NCBI GenBank assembly: GCA_030685235.1
Contig: MU839098.1
Location: forward strand, 492,868 to 556,867
DNA: 64,000 nt
From: Copromyces sp. CBS 386.78
Taxonomy: Eukaryota; Ascomycota; Sordariomycetes; Sordariales; Sordariaceae
Direction of reading: 5' to 3'
Below the pieces are notes generated by a model. That model saw only the letters and a list, made by a program, of their open reading frames with translations, was not told the DNA's origin and ran no database searches. A program made the position numbers and the translations under genes. The first letter of the stretch is position 1; each line of letters starts with the position of its first letter. Shown piece by piece: positions 1 to 15,888 of the stretch.

Positions 1-1021
1 ATGATGGCCTTGGAGATTGAAGGGCGTACCAATGTGGAGCCCCGTCCCAGTTTACTTTGCCGGGAGCTGTTTGCAAACTCGGCGGCAAGGGTCCGTTCAA
101 ACCTTTTTTTCTCGCTCCCCGACAAACTGGACTGCGTTTGCCTGCCATAATACATTACAGATACCCAGAGTATGAGACCCTTCATGACTCAACCTCTTCC
201 AATGTCTGAATGTCAGCTAATTTACAGCCTCCGTACTCGGTGCTCGGAATCTGCATGACGAAGCATGGCAGCGGGCGGCATCGACGACTCGACCCCTCCT
301 GTGTTCCTTTTCCTCGGGTTAGACAATGTGGACGAATAACGTGGGAGTCCGGGAGTCACCACGGAAATATCCCCAAAGTGGTTAAAGATAAGATTGTAAC
401 TTTTGTAAGCCGCGCATACCTCCGGCATACATGTCGTCTTTGTCCAAGGCCGCAACAGAGACAACGGCCAATGAAAATTCCATGTTCCAACTTTTTACGT
501 GTGCCGTTCCTTCGAGAATCTTGACTACAGTACTTTTCTTTTTACCCGCTTTTCAGATCCCCACCTGACCTCTGTCGGTTTGTCCAAATCTGTTTCGAGC
601 CTGTAACCTCATTGGCCAATTGGTCAGCTGCCCTGCACAGCAAACATGAAGCTTTCTGTAACTTTACGTGCCAAGCACCCGGCCTGGACAGTGTCAGGGA
701 AGGAAAGAATGACTCTCACTCCCGCCGTCCACGAGAGCTGAGTGATCCCAGCCTTTGTTATCGGTCCCGTACATACCTACTGTTGTAGCTGGCCCGGGAG
801 CTGGCAGAGGGGTCGACGTGGTAGGACCGAGACCCATTTTTAACTCTTTATCTAGATCACCCCGTATACTCGTCTCCATCCGTCTCTTCTGCTGCGTGGT
901 GTTGTCGTCCCTCTCTTTAAAACCCTTCTTCTTCCCCGTCTCTAATATCTCTCTTTCCTTCTGGACTCTCTCTTCAATACCATCCCATATCCGGTATCAC
1001 AACACTTAAAATTAATTCAAA
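1..1021. promoter_or_regulatory. Upstream region of the BCAT gene
   Basis: No gene is convincing here; the short ORFs have random composition. It serves as the leader/promoter of the aminotransferase at 1022. It holds a perfect TGACTCA (185-191), the core site of Gcn4/CPC1 general amino-acid control, plus near matches TGACTCT (710-716) and TGAGTGA (739-745). The last 150 bases are pyrimidine-rich, as in many filamentous-fungal leaders. Regulation by CPC1 is inferred from the site and the gene's role. Confidence 0.45.
185..191 (+). promoter_or_regulatory. Candidate CPC1/Gcn4 site (TGACTCA)
   Basis: A perfect palindromic-type TGACTCA lies about 830 nt upstream of the start codon of the branched-chain aminotransferase. 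Gcn4/CPC1/CpcA bind this core and activate amino-acid biosynthetic genes under starvation. A 7-mer occurs by chance, so the inference rests on the downstream gene. Confidence 0.4.
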
Positions 1022-2346
1022 ATGGTGTCCCACTCCGAGCCCCCCAAGGAGGACCTTGCTGCCGTTGCCCTCGAGCACAAGATCGATGAGGCCAACGCCA
1101 TCATCAACGGCACCTCCGATACCCCCAAAGCCGCCGAGCTCGATGCCTCCAAGCTCGTCGTCACCCTCGCCGACCCCAACGCCCGCCAGGTCCCCGATGA
1201 GGCCACCGCCAACGCCGGTCTCGAGACCATCTGCACCGACCACATGGTCACCGTCTCCTGGAACCACCAGTCCGGCTGGGGCGTCCCCGAGCTCAAGCCC
1301 TACGGCCCCATCTCCCTCATGCCCACCGCTTCCGTCCTTCACTACGCCACCGAGTGCTTCGAGGGTCTCAAGGTCTTCCGCGGCTTCGATGGTAAGCTTC
1401 GCCTCTTCCGCCCCAACCTGAACGCCAAGCGCCTACTCATGTCCACCCTCCGCATCTCCCTCCCCGGCTTCGACCCCGTCGAGGTTGAGAAGCTCATCGC
1501 CAAGCTCGTCGCCGTCGATGGCGCCAAGTGGCTCCCCAAGACCCGCCCCGGCTCCTTCCTCTACATCCGCCCCGCTGTCATCGGCACCCAGTCCCAGCTC
1601 GGCGTCCAGGCCCCCAAGGAGGCCCTCCTCTTCATCACTGTCTCGTTCATGCCTCGCTTGGACAGCCCCGCCGGTGGCATGCGCCTTCACACCAACCCCG
1701 AGGATATGGTCCGCGCTTGGGTTGGCGGTTTCGGCTACGCCAAGGTCGGTGCCAACTATGGTCCTTCCCTCCTCGCCACCAACGAGGCCAAGGCCCGCGG
1801 CTTCCACCAGATCCTCTGGCTCTACGGCCAGGAGGCTTACTGCACTGAGGCCGGTGCTTCCAACTTCTTCATTGTCTGGCGCGCCAAGGAGTCCGAGGGC
1901 GGCAAGCTCCAGCTCCTGACTGCTCCTCTCGACGACAAGCTCATCCTTGACGGTGTCACCCGCCGCTCCGTCCTCGAGCTCGCCAAGGCCCGCCTTGCTG
2001 GGGAGGAGGTCGAGGTTGTCGAGCGCCGCTACACCATCGATGAGGTCATCGAGGCTGACAAGGAGGGCCGCATCGTCGAGGCTTTCGCCGCCGGCACTGC
2101 TGTATGTTATTGTCTCCCAAAACCCCCATGGTTGATCTTTCTGTCCAACACGTGTGTACTGACTTTTGCCGTTCACAGTTCTTCATTGCCCCCGTCTCCC
2201 AGATCCACCACCGCGGCACCGACGTGCACATCCCTCTCGGCGAGAACGACTCCGGCGTCTACACCGCCAAGATCAAGTCCTGGATGAAAGACATCATGTA
2301 CGGCAACGAGCAGCACGAGTGGGGTCTCGTCATCAACGAGGAGTAA
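1022..2346 (+). CDS. Branched-chain-amino-acid aminotransferase (BCAT)
   Basis: PLP-dependent, fold-type IV transaminase that interconverts leucine, isoleucine and valine with their 2-oxo acids using glutamate/2-oxoglutarate. Two exons, 1022-2101 and 2179-2346, with a 77-nt intron (GTATGT..CACAG), give 415 aa, normal for eukaryotic BCATs. Visible family features are the N-terminal GPISLMP and ATECFEGLKVFRG blocks, the YIRP segment, the PLP lysine in GYAKVGANYG (about K241), and EAGASNFF. After splicing, GTA joins FFIAPV, a typical BCAT junction. The N-terminus is acidic without an obvious mitochondrial presequence, so a cytosolic form is possible. The ATG at 1022 follows an A-rich context. 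Codon use is strongly C-ending, implying high expression. Confidence 0.95.
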
Positions 2347-3437
2347 GCCTACCCAGTTAAATACCCAGCGAACTGATACCCCTTGGACACTTGGACCACA
2401 ACGGACCCTAGCGAGCAAGCGAGTCTTTTCAACGCAACCCCCTTTTGGATTCCTGGATTTTCTTTGCTTTTGTTCCCGCCATTTGGATCGTCTGAAAACA
2501 CTGAGCGTTGCTTTGCTGCTTTCAAGAGTTGGAAAATGAACAGGATTATTCACACGAAAACAGGGATGAGGCTGCCGCTGGCCAGAAGAGGAAGAGAGAG
2601 CAGCATGATGAGGCCAAGCGCGAGTAAATTCGCCACTTCGGCTTTCATCAACCATCAATCATCAGCTCTTGACAACAAAAAAGGGACGACTACCACCCAG
2701 TGGAGGAGGCTCAGAGAACTGAACAACAACACAAAAAGAAACGTACGGATGACGACGTGTCTGATCTGTATATGATGCTGCCAGGCTGCAGAACGTCACA
2801 CCAACAAAAGCGGATCTTTTTCATATAAAAGCACAAGATCACAAAAGCATGCAGGGAAGAAGAAAAGAGCGGCATATTTGGGCGTTTTGGGTTTCATCAA
2901 ACATACTACTACTCCCCCGGTCCGGATGAAGGAGGGGGGGAGGATGTTATGTGTGTGTGTATAGAGATTTCTTCAAGAGCGTCTTTTTAGATGAAGCGTC
3001 TGTATACCCGGAAGAAATGAAGAAAAGTTAAATCATGTCTGGTTTCCGTCCCATTTGTGATGTGGCCAAGGACCTTTGATATGCAGCGAAGCCAGGTAGG
3101 CAGGTAGGCGGGTAATCCTAGGTACTGCCACCGGGTGAAGAAATGTGAGGTCGGTTTAAGCTCAGTCGAACCTTTACCGAACCTTACAAGTGCTACTAAC
3201 AACCAGCACCGCCTACACAGACATAAGACGTGGAACTAACGGAAAATGCAGATAGAGACTCTAACAACGCTGTCTGTGAGAACCTGAAACTCTGTAGACG
3301 ACGTCTTGGCTCTTTACACGCCCATCTGATATCAAACGGAAAAAGAAACAAAGAAACCATTCTTCTATATCACTCTACCTCGCTCTCTCTACCTATACCC
3401 CTCCACCACCACCACATTTTACCCACGGGCACCTCCT
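2347..3437. other. Intergenic region between convergent genes
   Basis: About 1.1 kb of 3' flank shared by BCAT (+) and Erv41 (-). It contains low-complexity GT- and A-rich stretches and a GGCAGGTAGGCGGG-type motif near 3100, but no ORF with coding character. Confidence 0.6.
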
Positions 3438-4723
3438 CTACTCATCATGCCCCTCCCCCCCTTTCCCACCACCAAGCATACCCTCACTGGGGCCCCCAGC
3501 CCTCCTCCTCCTCTTCCCCCACACGTCCTGACACCAATCACTAATCCGATACCCCCAATGTCCCGCCACCAGCGCGCCGCTGATGACATTTACCACCTTG
3601 ATCAAGAACAACAAGAAAGAATCCCGTTCCTCGACAATGTTCAGCAAAATCGGCTCAATGTCGTACTTGACAAAGATGCCGGGGATGATGCGCTCCGTGA
3701 CTTCTTGGGACTGCTCGGTGACGGCGTACTGGTTCGTTACGATGGACTGACCACCGGAGACAGAGTAGACGGTGGGCACAACGCTGATGAAGTATTGGAA
3801 CTTGTGGAAGTTGGCAGTCGCTAGGTTGACGGTTTGGTCGAGCGGGTTGACGAGCGAGGGGAGGAAGGGGCCGTAGGAGAGCTCGGAGATTATGTGGGAG
3901 AAGTTGAATGCTGCTCTGGTCGTTAGTGTTCAGTGGTACAAAAGGAGGAGACAAAAGAGAAAAGAAAAAGACAAACCAGAATGATCCAAATGCTGTCCAA
4001 ACTCCATATACCCATGTCCCTTTGCCGTAATATGAAAGTCTCCCTGGACTTTATTCAACTCCAAGCTTCCAAAAACCCTGCAACTATCCGGCGTAGCGCC
4101 CCACAGCCTCGGCGTCCGCGCCCACTTGGCCCTCTTGCGTCCCAGCGCAACAATATCATGCACATGTTCCTCCCCAAACCCCTCGTCATGTCCTTGCAAG
4201 TAATCCTCCCCCGTAACCACCTTCCCCTGCGCATCCCTTCCCAATTTATGAATCCCCTTGTTGTCGACCCAGTGCTGCCACACCGTCGGGTCGCGGTGCA
4301 GCTTGGAGGCGGCCAGGATGCGGTCGCCCGCCGCGTCTTGCACGTTGATGTGAATGTCTTGGCACTTCATCTTGACGACGATGTCGAGGTTGATGTCGAG
4401 ACTGTGGGACACGCCCTTTTCGACGGCGAAGGTGTGGGACTCGGAACCGCGCCACCAACGACTGGCTTCGGACCAGAAGAGGATGAAGGCGATTAGGGTC
4501 ACGAAGACGGTCCATTTACCGCCGGCGGTGGTGCGGGTTACGTATTGGGGTTTTGATTTGGCTGTGTAGTGGTTAGCATGGGAAGAAGGTGGGAAAGTTG
4601 GGGAGGAGGGGTGGTAAATAGAGAGGGAGACGTACGGAAAGCGTCAAAGGCGCTGACTATACTCCCCTTGGCGCCAAAGGCGTCGTCGTCTAGTTGACGC
4701 TTCTCGTCGTTGTAGCCGTTCAT
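3438..4723 (-). CDS. erv41: Erv41/ERGIC-2 family ER-Golgi cargo receptor
   Basis: Subunit of the Erv41-Erv46 complex that cycles in COPI/COPII vesicles and retrieves escaped ER proteins. Three exons on the minus strand (4723-4636, 4561-3977, 3910-3438) give 381 aa. Splicing creates the family-typical AFP-KSKPQYV at the first junction and DHS-AFNFSHII at the second. There is an N-terminal membrane segment (TVFVTLIAFILFW), a long luminal domain with MKCQDIHINVQD and SLELNKVQGDFHITAKGHGY, and a second membrane helix near the C-terminus (LIKVVNVISGALVAGHWGY), followed by a basic KRRRR tail. An in-frame ATG 66 nt upstream (4789) could extend the protein; I chose MNGYNDEKRQ because it matches the short cytosolic N-terminus of the family. 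Confidence 0.93.
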
Positions 4724-7047
4724 TTTGAGTGTTTCCTGATTGGCAACGTATGCTGGGTTGTAGTCCAGAAGCTGGCTGCGATTCAGCAATCCGTCCCGGT
4801 GTCGTTGGTCCCCCTTCTTCCCCCTCTGCCACTTGTCAAGGCGTCAACCAAATCCGTTTCTCTAGTATTCCTTTCCAAGATGTCTGAACTTCAGCTACCG
4901 CAAGCGAATGTCGTCGTCGAGAGATGGTGGGCAGTTCCGGAAGGACAGAGGCTACGCAGCAGGTATTCCTCGGGGGAAATTGCGAATGCGCCCAAGCTAA
5001 TTCGTTATCCGGTTCGCGAGGTTCGGTTCGGTTCGGTGTTGAACTGGAGAGGTCCCCCGTGAGAGATGAAGATTCAAACTACTATACCAAACATCCAAAG
5101 AAACAAAAGAACAGGTTCTAGAAAACGGGGCGGCTGAAAGACACTGGACGTTGCTTGCCCTTGGTTGCATGCCATTCGGACATCCATTCCATTTGAATGA
5201 TGAGGACAAGTGGACGTTGGTCCCCCGCGAAACGAATCCGCCGTGGCTTGGCGTTTGGCCGATCCCTGCGTTCCTGACAGGGGCCCGTTACGTTAGCTCG
5301 AGCATGGCGCATGGCTGGTGGGGGGCGCCATTTGACATACTTAACCCTTACCCTGATGTGCACGGCTTTACCCCTGAATTCAATCCTCCTTTGTGACCAA
5401 GTCGTCAACAACGTCACTCCTTTACCGTTCCATGACAGTTTGTCTGGCGTTGGTAAGGACTTCTCCCTGATATATATCGAGAGTATGGAATGCTGTTTGA
5501 GGACTTTCACGTGTTCAATTGCACATCAAGTCCTCTACACACATCGTTTTGTCCAGCTTGTCTTGCTGCCATTCCTCCTCACACATAGATGACAGTCGGG
5601 GACACTGGCAGTGATGTTGTTTTGCTATATCCGCCTAACTCTCTTCAGAGCTTTTTGTTTCTTTTGTGGTTTCCGTTATCATCCATTATGTACCACTTAA
5701 ATCGTGGTTTCCTTGTCAAGTGCGTTAGGTTTCCATTCCGATGCCATGTTCTCACTCTGATCAGAGCGAAATGCTTACTTTTCCTGCAACTTGCCATCCC
5801 CTTTTGGTCATGCACGTATTTGTTAGACCTTGGAATTATACCAGCCACAAAAACCGTCCGTCTTTCGCCTGTTTTACTTCATGCCCGTTTTGGGCGTCAA
5901 AGTCCCAGGTATCTTTAACCTTACAACTTCAAGGCTTGGTTTGCAATGCCTGACCTTTATACCACAACGCATTGAGGGAGTCTAGAAAATCTGCCTGTGA
6001 GGCTTGTCTACTCTGCCTTCCATCTCAGATACCTCAATCGTCTTTCCGGGGTTTCATCCCTTATTGCCAACTACAGCAAACACTGCAAAAATCAGAAGCC
6101 GGCGAGCAAGCCGCGCGGTGAGCTATTTTCCGAGATTCATTGCTGCTGAATGGGTGACAGGGTACTTCTTATCGCCATAGAACCCATTTATCTTTGTGAT
6201 ATTCCCGGCTCCTGGCAGCGAGCGATTGCCACGATACTTGATAAAAAAAATACAGCTCGGAGGATAAAGACCAGGGAGATCCTCACGCGCATTTTCTTGT
6301 CCACAAACAGCTTCATTGCACCTGCCCAACAGCGCCTTGGCTAGACGGGGACTTTCTTTCAACGGAGAGTACTGGCCATTCCTGCCCTCCCAACGGAGTT
6401 GAGAAAGACAGGTAATTTCCTTTGGCACCCCGCGGCCGGTGCAGTGCATTCGCCCCTTCTCCTCGAACAAATATCAACTTCCACCTCTGCTCCGTTTTAA
6501 TCTGGATGCTATTGCCCCGCCAACTTGGGAATTTTCCTTCAGCTACGTAACTCCTGCCACGATAAGTACCCGCCAAGACGGTGTCCGAGGTAAGTCAGTA
6601 TCTCTTGCTCAGTACTTTATCATCCCCAATTTACCCAAGCAAACACACTCAAAGCGGAAGGCACGACGTCCTGGGCCCGCCCACTCCACCGCCTTCCCGT
6701 CCTTCCTACTTTCACCCAAGGTTTTCTTCTCGTTACCGTGAGTTGCCCGGCGTCCCTATGATCTTCTTTCTTCTTCCATCAGCGCCCTGATCTCATCGCA
6801 CAAAACCAGTACCAAAACCTGGCAATTTCTCTCCCAACTTGTCAAATTTGTCATCGAATACTTACTTCCCATCGGAGAGTATCTCGAGAGCATACAATCC
6901 TCCACACTTCCAAGGCCAGACGCGTCCAAAAAACACGTACAATACTTGGTGCGTATCATCACAGGAGCGCTCACCTTCTGCATTGCTGACGACTTATAGC
7001 TAGCACTGTGGCATTCGGTCCAAAGCGTCCTTAGTCGCGTCTTCAAC
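4724..7047. other. Long intergenic region between divergent genes
   Basis: About 2.3 kb between Erv41 (-) and the large gene starting at 7048 (+). No ORF here has convincing coding character. A possible 5'-UTR intron for the 7048 gene may start at a GTAAGT near 6591 and end at a TTATAG just before 7000, but this is only a guess from consensus signals. Confidence 0.5.
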
Positions 7048-10000
7048 ATGAAGGACCGCGACAAAAATGGCCAATCGGCCGAGGATGAAGCGGAGCGGCA
7101 GAGGAAAGCCATCCTGGAAAAGGCCATGATGGATGATCTCGGCATTTCGCGTGTCGAGGACCTGCCGTTGGAGGATATTGACGCCCCTCCTCGTCATGGC
7201 CGTCATGATGGTCGGAGACCCGATCGCCTTACGATGCCTCAACCCGCTCCCGCTGTGTCGGATTTCTGGGCAGAGGCCCAGCGGCAGGGTGTGTTTAACG
7301 ATGATGATGCTCTTGCTGTCAAGGATCTTGATCCTCTTGGAGGCGGAAGACTCTATGCCACCCGCCAGGAAGTCGCGGCTTTGGGTAACCGCCTCATTCA
7401 TGGCATCAGAGACCAGTACGTATCCACTCTCCGTGTGTTCCGCGTCACAGCTTCGACTGACCTTGTCATGACAGTGCTCAAAGAGTGTTGAACCCCGAGC
7501 TTGAGAGCCGCCTTGCTAAACAATACCATGGCCGCGGACGAGAGATACCTCCAAACCGAAAAATCAACATTGGCAAAGGCATGAAAACCTCCGCTCTCGG
7601 GGTTGTTTATCATGAAGCTCAGCCGGTCAGGCAATTTCCCCCGGGCTACCAACCATCCACCACGACGCCAACCACACAAGTGCCAATGCACACTCTTCCT
7701 CCAAGCAGACCTCCCCGTCCATTGTCTTCCACAGCGCCCCGTCAACTGGTCCCTCCCAAACAAGAACTTTCGTCTTCCCGAAATGGAGTTACATCTCCTG
7801 CTACTTCCACTGCGCCTTCCAGAGAGACTTCTCGGGCTCCCTCAATTGAGCCCCGTTGGCTTTCTGTAATCCAGGCCCAGACACAGTCTCGCTTGACTGT
7901 TGCGTCGAATGGTCCACGCCAAACCTCCGCAAGTCAGCAGCTCCGGGATGTGGGCAATGAAAATCTTCCTCTTTCACCAGAGCCGTCCAATGTTGTCTTC
8001 AGATGTGAAGTTGACTTTCCCATTCCGCTCAGCGCGCTTGACCGGTCGTCTGTGCCCTCCAGGGGCATGGTCTATCTCTCCGCGGCCGAACGACCACAAT
8101 TGGGATTCTTCACATCGACTCGCGATGGCAACCACGATGGCCAATGGCCTATTTCCCACTACTACCATCATACTCTTGACTCCTCCCGGCAGTTGATAAT
8201 TCTTTTCAGGGGCCCAGATGGTCAGACTGTCAAAGATACTTGCACAGTCAACTTCACGTCCTATATGGACGCGGAGGACTTTCACAAGACACTCAAGCGT
8301 CTCCGGGCTGGAGAATACTTGGGCCAGGTCAACGAAAGCTCCAGGCAGGTGTTAGAGCCTACCGTCCAAGAGGCATCCTCCACGCCGGCTCCTCAGAACC
8401 CCGTGTCTCGAGCTCAAGCAGAACAAGCAACTACATCAGATTCCGACACAGTTGTAAGACAACCATATGCACCGAATCTCAACACAGCCCGAGCAGAGAA
8501 CCAAGAGGTACAGGCTGGTACGCTTATTGACTTCGACACTTTTGATGACTATTCATCGACGGTCCAGCCAAGCTATGCTCAATCTGAAGCAGCGGAACTG
8601 CTCTCTACCCTTGATCCTATTGACTACGATCTTGAGCATGTCGACGATTACCTTCAGTTCCAGCAAGCACAAGCTGAAGCCGCGGACCAGAACTATGGGC
8701 TTGATGTTATCAAGCAGGAATTTGTCGACAGATACCGCTTGCTGTTGCAGAACCTGATCAAAGTAGTGGGTGAAGTGCCGAGACACAAGACAAATCGCGG
8801 TGCTTCTACGATGATCGACGGACTCCAGATCTGCGTGATGAAAAATGCAATGGCTGATGAATGCGGTCTCGATGACACAACCAAAAAAGAGCTTCTGAGG
8901 CAGATTTGGGGCGACTCTCAACCCGTAGATGCCGAGGATTCTACCAACGACATTCAATCGGCCTCCGATCCTCCGCCAAACCGCCCGGAAACTCCCAGAC
9001 CTCCCCCTGCAACCGCAGAAACAACTCCTCGTGAGACTACTAGGGCACCTCCCCCTAGAGCGGCTACACAGACACGCCGTCGAGTGTACCAACGTCCATT
9101 TTTGGTATCACTATACGATAACCGTTTGCAGCCTCCCCACTGGTTCCAGGAGCTGGCTTTTATGCCGGCGTTCTCTAGGAGGAACCAGCCTCCTTTGCCT
9201 TGTCAGAGCTTGGAAGATACACTTACGGCCGCGACGCCTGCTACTCCCACTCCGCTCCCAGCGGCTGCAAACCTGCCTCTTGATTTTTCCAGGACCCGAG
9301 CCAGTCATGCCTGGGTAATGGCGACAGAGGCCTCAGAGACTGTAAGGCCTACGCCCTCCATTACCTCTGAGTCAACGGTTCAAGAAGCGCAAGCAGAGAC
9401 CCAGGAGCCACACATCGAAGAGTCTACACCGGTAATTTCCCTGGAGACAACTGCGAGTCCATCCCATGAAGAGCACGTTGATGCAGACATCCACAGTGTA
9501 CCCGAGCTTATCTCTTTGGCCGTTCCGGAGCCAATCAGGCCTTCGTCAACCCACGCCAATCTTCGTGGCCTCCGAAACTCACGGTGGGCTAGACCCGGTG
9601 ATCGCCTTGAGACTGAAGGAGCCTTCACAGGTCCTCAATTCTGGTCTAGCACCGCCCTTCGAGAGCTTGCACAACTTGAACCGCAGGCCCCAGTGAATGC
9701 TACTCCTGCCCAGTTAGCTGAAATGTTTTCTGCTAAGTCTTCTGGTCAGAGTATTGAGCATGCCACTCCTCGCCTTGCACCTGCTCAGCAAAACGACAGA
9801 CCCACTGCAGTGCCTGATAACCGGCCTGCCACTCCCCCCAACGATACTTCAAGTCTTGGAGGACTGACACAGACACCTCTTGCAACACACCGTGTTGTTG
9901 ACACGGCTACTCAGCAGGCGAGCTCCATCAGCGTACCGCCTCCTCAAGTAGAGCCGCCGGTTCGCTTTAGCAGTCATGCCAACCGCGGCCTGGCTGGCTC

Positions 10001-10319
10001 TAGGTTTGCGATTAGTCCGGTGCCAGAGAGTTCCTCCGTACCGGCTCCTCCTCGACCCGAGCAATCTACTCTTCCTAGCAACTCCACCAACCTTTGTTTA
10101 GCCGGGTCCAGGTTTGCTCGCAGTCTGACACCAGATAGCACCAGTGGTACCAACTCGCCCGCCGTCCAAGACCAATCGCAGGCTCCTGTTGTCGAGGCCC
10201 AACCGCCGGCTCTCGCTCCCAAGCCTGTCAACCGCGGCTTGGCTGGATCGAGATTCGCCTCTGGCGAGGTGCTATCCAGCTCTGGTAGCTTTACGGGCTT
10301 GTACCATCATCGGACGTAG
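7048..10319 (+). CDS. Large disordered protein with repeated GLxxSR[F/W]A motifs
   Basis: Function not recognised. Two exons, 7048-7415 and 7475-10319 (59-nt intron GTACGT..GACAG), give 1070 aa. The N-terminal 130 residues are charged and helical. Residues about 280-390 form the only globular-looking block, a beta-rich segment ending in a helix (DAEDFHKTLKRLRAGEYLGQ), perhaps PH-like. Then come an LIDFDTFDDY acidic motif and a helical block (about 520-600). The rest is rich in Pro, Ser, Thr and Gln. Four copies of N-x-(R/C)-G/L-L-x-x-S-R-(F/W)-A lie in the C-terminal part (nt 9561, 9981, 10089, 10230). Such evenly spaced motifs in disorder suggest a scaffold with a repeated partner-binding site, but that is inference. 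Confidence 0.8.
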
Positions 10320-11518
10320 CCACGTTGAGATTTGGCAGTTCAAGGGTATGTTTCCAAAGCCCTACACACTAGTCGTTGCCGACTTTGTGCCGCTAGCTGA
10401 GTTCATCGTACGAGACAAGAAGCCCGCCATATCGGGTTTGTCCCACTGTGGTATCTCTTCTTCTCCTAAACTTTCCAACCTAAGACCGCACCATCACCAC
10501 CCTTCCAGACCCCGATAATGAAACCATCAATCAGAGAGTTTCCAAAGCCCAAAAAAGTCATCACAGTGCTCCTATAACGATTACTCGTTGCATTTCCCTC
10601 TATTACAGGGGCAACAACACCAGACACCCCAATTTTCTTCAGTTTGTCGGTTTCTTAACGGCAAGCTTTGGCTCTTCGGTATCTCTTTCTGCACCTCTGA
10701 CTTCCAAGCAGAGCAGGGTCAGATTGCATTACTTTGACCTCCTTCCCGCCCTATTCAGATTCAGAGACCGGGTTGACGCTTGACGGTTCCTTGCCGATTT
10801 CATCCCTTTCGGTCAACAAGTCTCTGCTGTCCGTGGCTTTCGACACAACTATGGCGTCTCGGCCTGCCGTACCGTCGTCTCCGAAAGAGGTGGAGAAGAA
10901 ATATACCATAATCGATGGGTGGAATGGCGAGATCTGCTTTGTTTTCTTTTCTTCTTTGCTCTTTCAAAGTCATATACAGGCGATGTGGGGAGATGACAGT
11001 CTGGTATGCCAGCTATGAAGCAGCGTAGAAAGGGCGAGATACTTAGAAAGGGTAAACCGGAAAAAATACGGAGTGTAGATGGATCAATACCCAAACATAT
11101 GGCAAACAATGTAGAGTAATGTAGTCATTAGTATTCAAAGTTGGTCCCAAATGCTGGTGATGTGCTTTCGGTGACCGATAGTGATTGATTCCGAGGTCGT
11201 GTGCGGAGGAGAACCTGTGAGCGGCAAAGGTCAGTCCCGCATCCGTAAATTGGAAGTAGAAAGGTTCATGCCACACCTACCGACCGCTTGGTTCGTTTTT
11301 GGACGGTGGAAAGTAAACAAACATGTTATTATAGCGAATATACACCTCGCACCCATCGATTGAAAAGCCAGTGTCACTCCCGCCCCAACAGGGAACATAA
11401 CAATCACATACACCAACACGCCATTTTTTCCCCCAAACAGAAGCACATGGTATCATTCGCTTTAACCACAAACTACAACTCCCTCCCCAAGCCTTCCTTC
11501 TCATCATCGACATTTCCC
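10320..11518. other. Intergenic region between convergent genes
   Basis: About 1.2 kb of 3' flank between the 7048 gene and the zinc-cluster factor. Short ORFs on both strands look random. Nothing else was recognised. Confidence 0.5.
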
Positions 11519-14675
<3,157 letters not shown>

Positions 14676-15888
14676 GACGATGTTGGTGGATGATGGTCAA
14701 GATGGGGAAGATGGAAGTGAAAGCCTCAGAGTCTTGTTATCGCCGTCTCTGATGTTGCATTGTCGTCGAAGCACCTCTGGGCTTGAAGCCTCGTATAAGT
14801 CGGAAAGAGGCCAATGGAAGGAGGTGATGTAATGCGAGTCTGCGTCTCACTGATTATACATCGGACATGGAAGGGATAGAGGCGCGGATGGTTGTAAATG
14901 TCGGCGTCGAAGGATGACAAGACATGATCAAGCAGAATTCAGGATCACGACAAAGATGAAAAAGAAGGTTTCGAGCAACCTTCGCAAGCGAGTTCATGGA
15001 GTTGGGTAGAGAGCGAATAACGAGAGGTTCCAAAGACAGGGGACTTGGCCAAGAAGAGAGTAAAGGTTGTGAGGTGAGCACAAGCCTACCCCTACATTAC
15101 TGTCAATACCACCTTGCTGGTGGCCCGGAGTAGCCCCGCAGCAGCGGTGCATACTGGTAGTGCCGTGTGAGATGCTGGGAGTGAAGCTGGGTAAGATGCC
15201 GGGGCAAGTGTGTCGTTCGGTAGGTTAGCGCCGGGCGAGCTGGATGGATGCATCTCGAGGCGAACTAGGGACTCTGGAGGGAAGATCACCGATTGCCTCA
15301 ATCCAGGTCTGTGAGCAAAGACGACGACACCAGCCGGCCGTCTTTACTCAGACGGGCAAGTCGCAAGAAGCCCATCCATGGTCGGTGGGAGTAACGGTTG
15401 TTGGGTTGTATAGACTTTCATTGGGAAGACGGGAGGCAACGACAGGCCGAAGAAATGTGGAGTGAAGAAACAGAAAACCTGAAGACATGATGAGTGTGCT
15501 CTCGCGTGAGCCATGTCAAGAATGGAAGCCCATCACTTGGGTCCACTGACCGCTAACGGCCTGGAATCCAGGATCAACATGGGGTCTTTGCGGGGGAAGG
15601 AATGAGGGGAAAAGGGGAGACCGGGATCGGGTGCGTTTACCCCGTTCAGAAGTATACAGTGTTTGGGTACAGTGCGACGACGACCATTGCAACCGTACGT
15701 ACAGCTCTCTCCTTCCTCCAACTCGCAACTTGCACCTCGATCAAGACTCTTTACATTCACAAAGTTAAAAGCGGGAAGGCCCGAAATATCAAATGTCAAT
15801 GATTCCTTCCAACTTTACCTTAAGCTCTCTCATGTTTGAAATGACGCTGGCCCAACAAGGTGCTCGTCAATGACCAGGCCAACCTTAT
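14676..15888. other. Upstream region of the zinc-cluster factor
   Basis: About 1.2 kb of leader/promoter sequence for the minus-strand factor. Only short random ORFs are present. I see no repeats or RNA genes. Confidence 0.45.

Noticed and set aside
1..150. Short ORF beginning at the first base (49 codons)
   Set aside because: No conserved features, and it ends in an ordinary leader region.
1433..2176. Long antisense frame within the BCAT gene
   Set aside because: Same codon-bias effect; no start context, domains or splice logic.
5589..5918. Hydrophobic ORF upstream of the 7048 gene
   Set aside because: Composition reflects T-rich leader sequence; no start support, homology or splice link.
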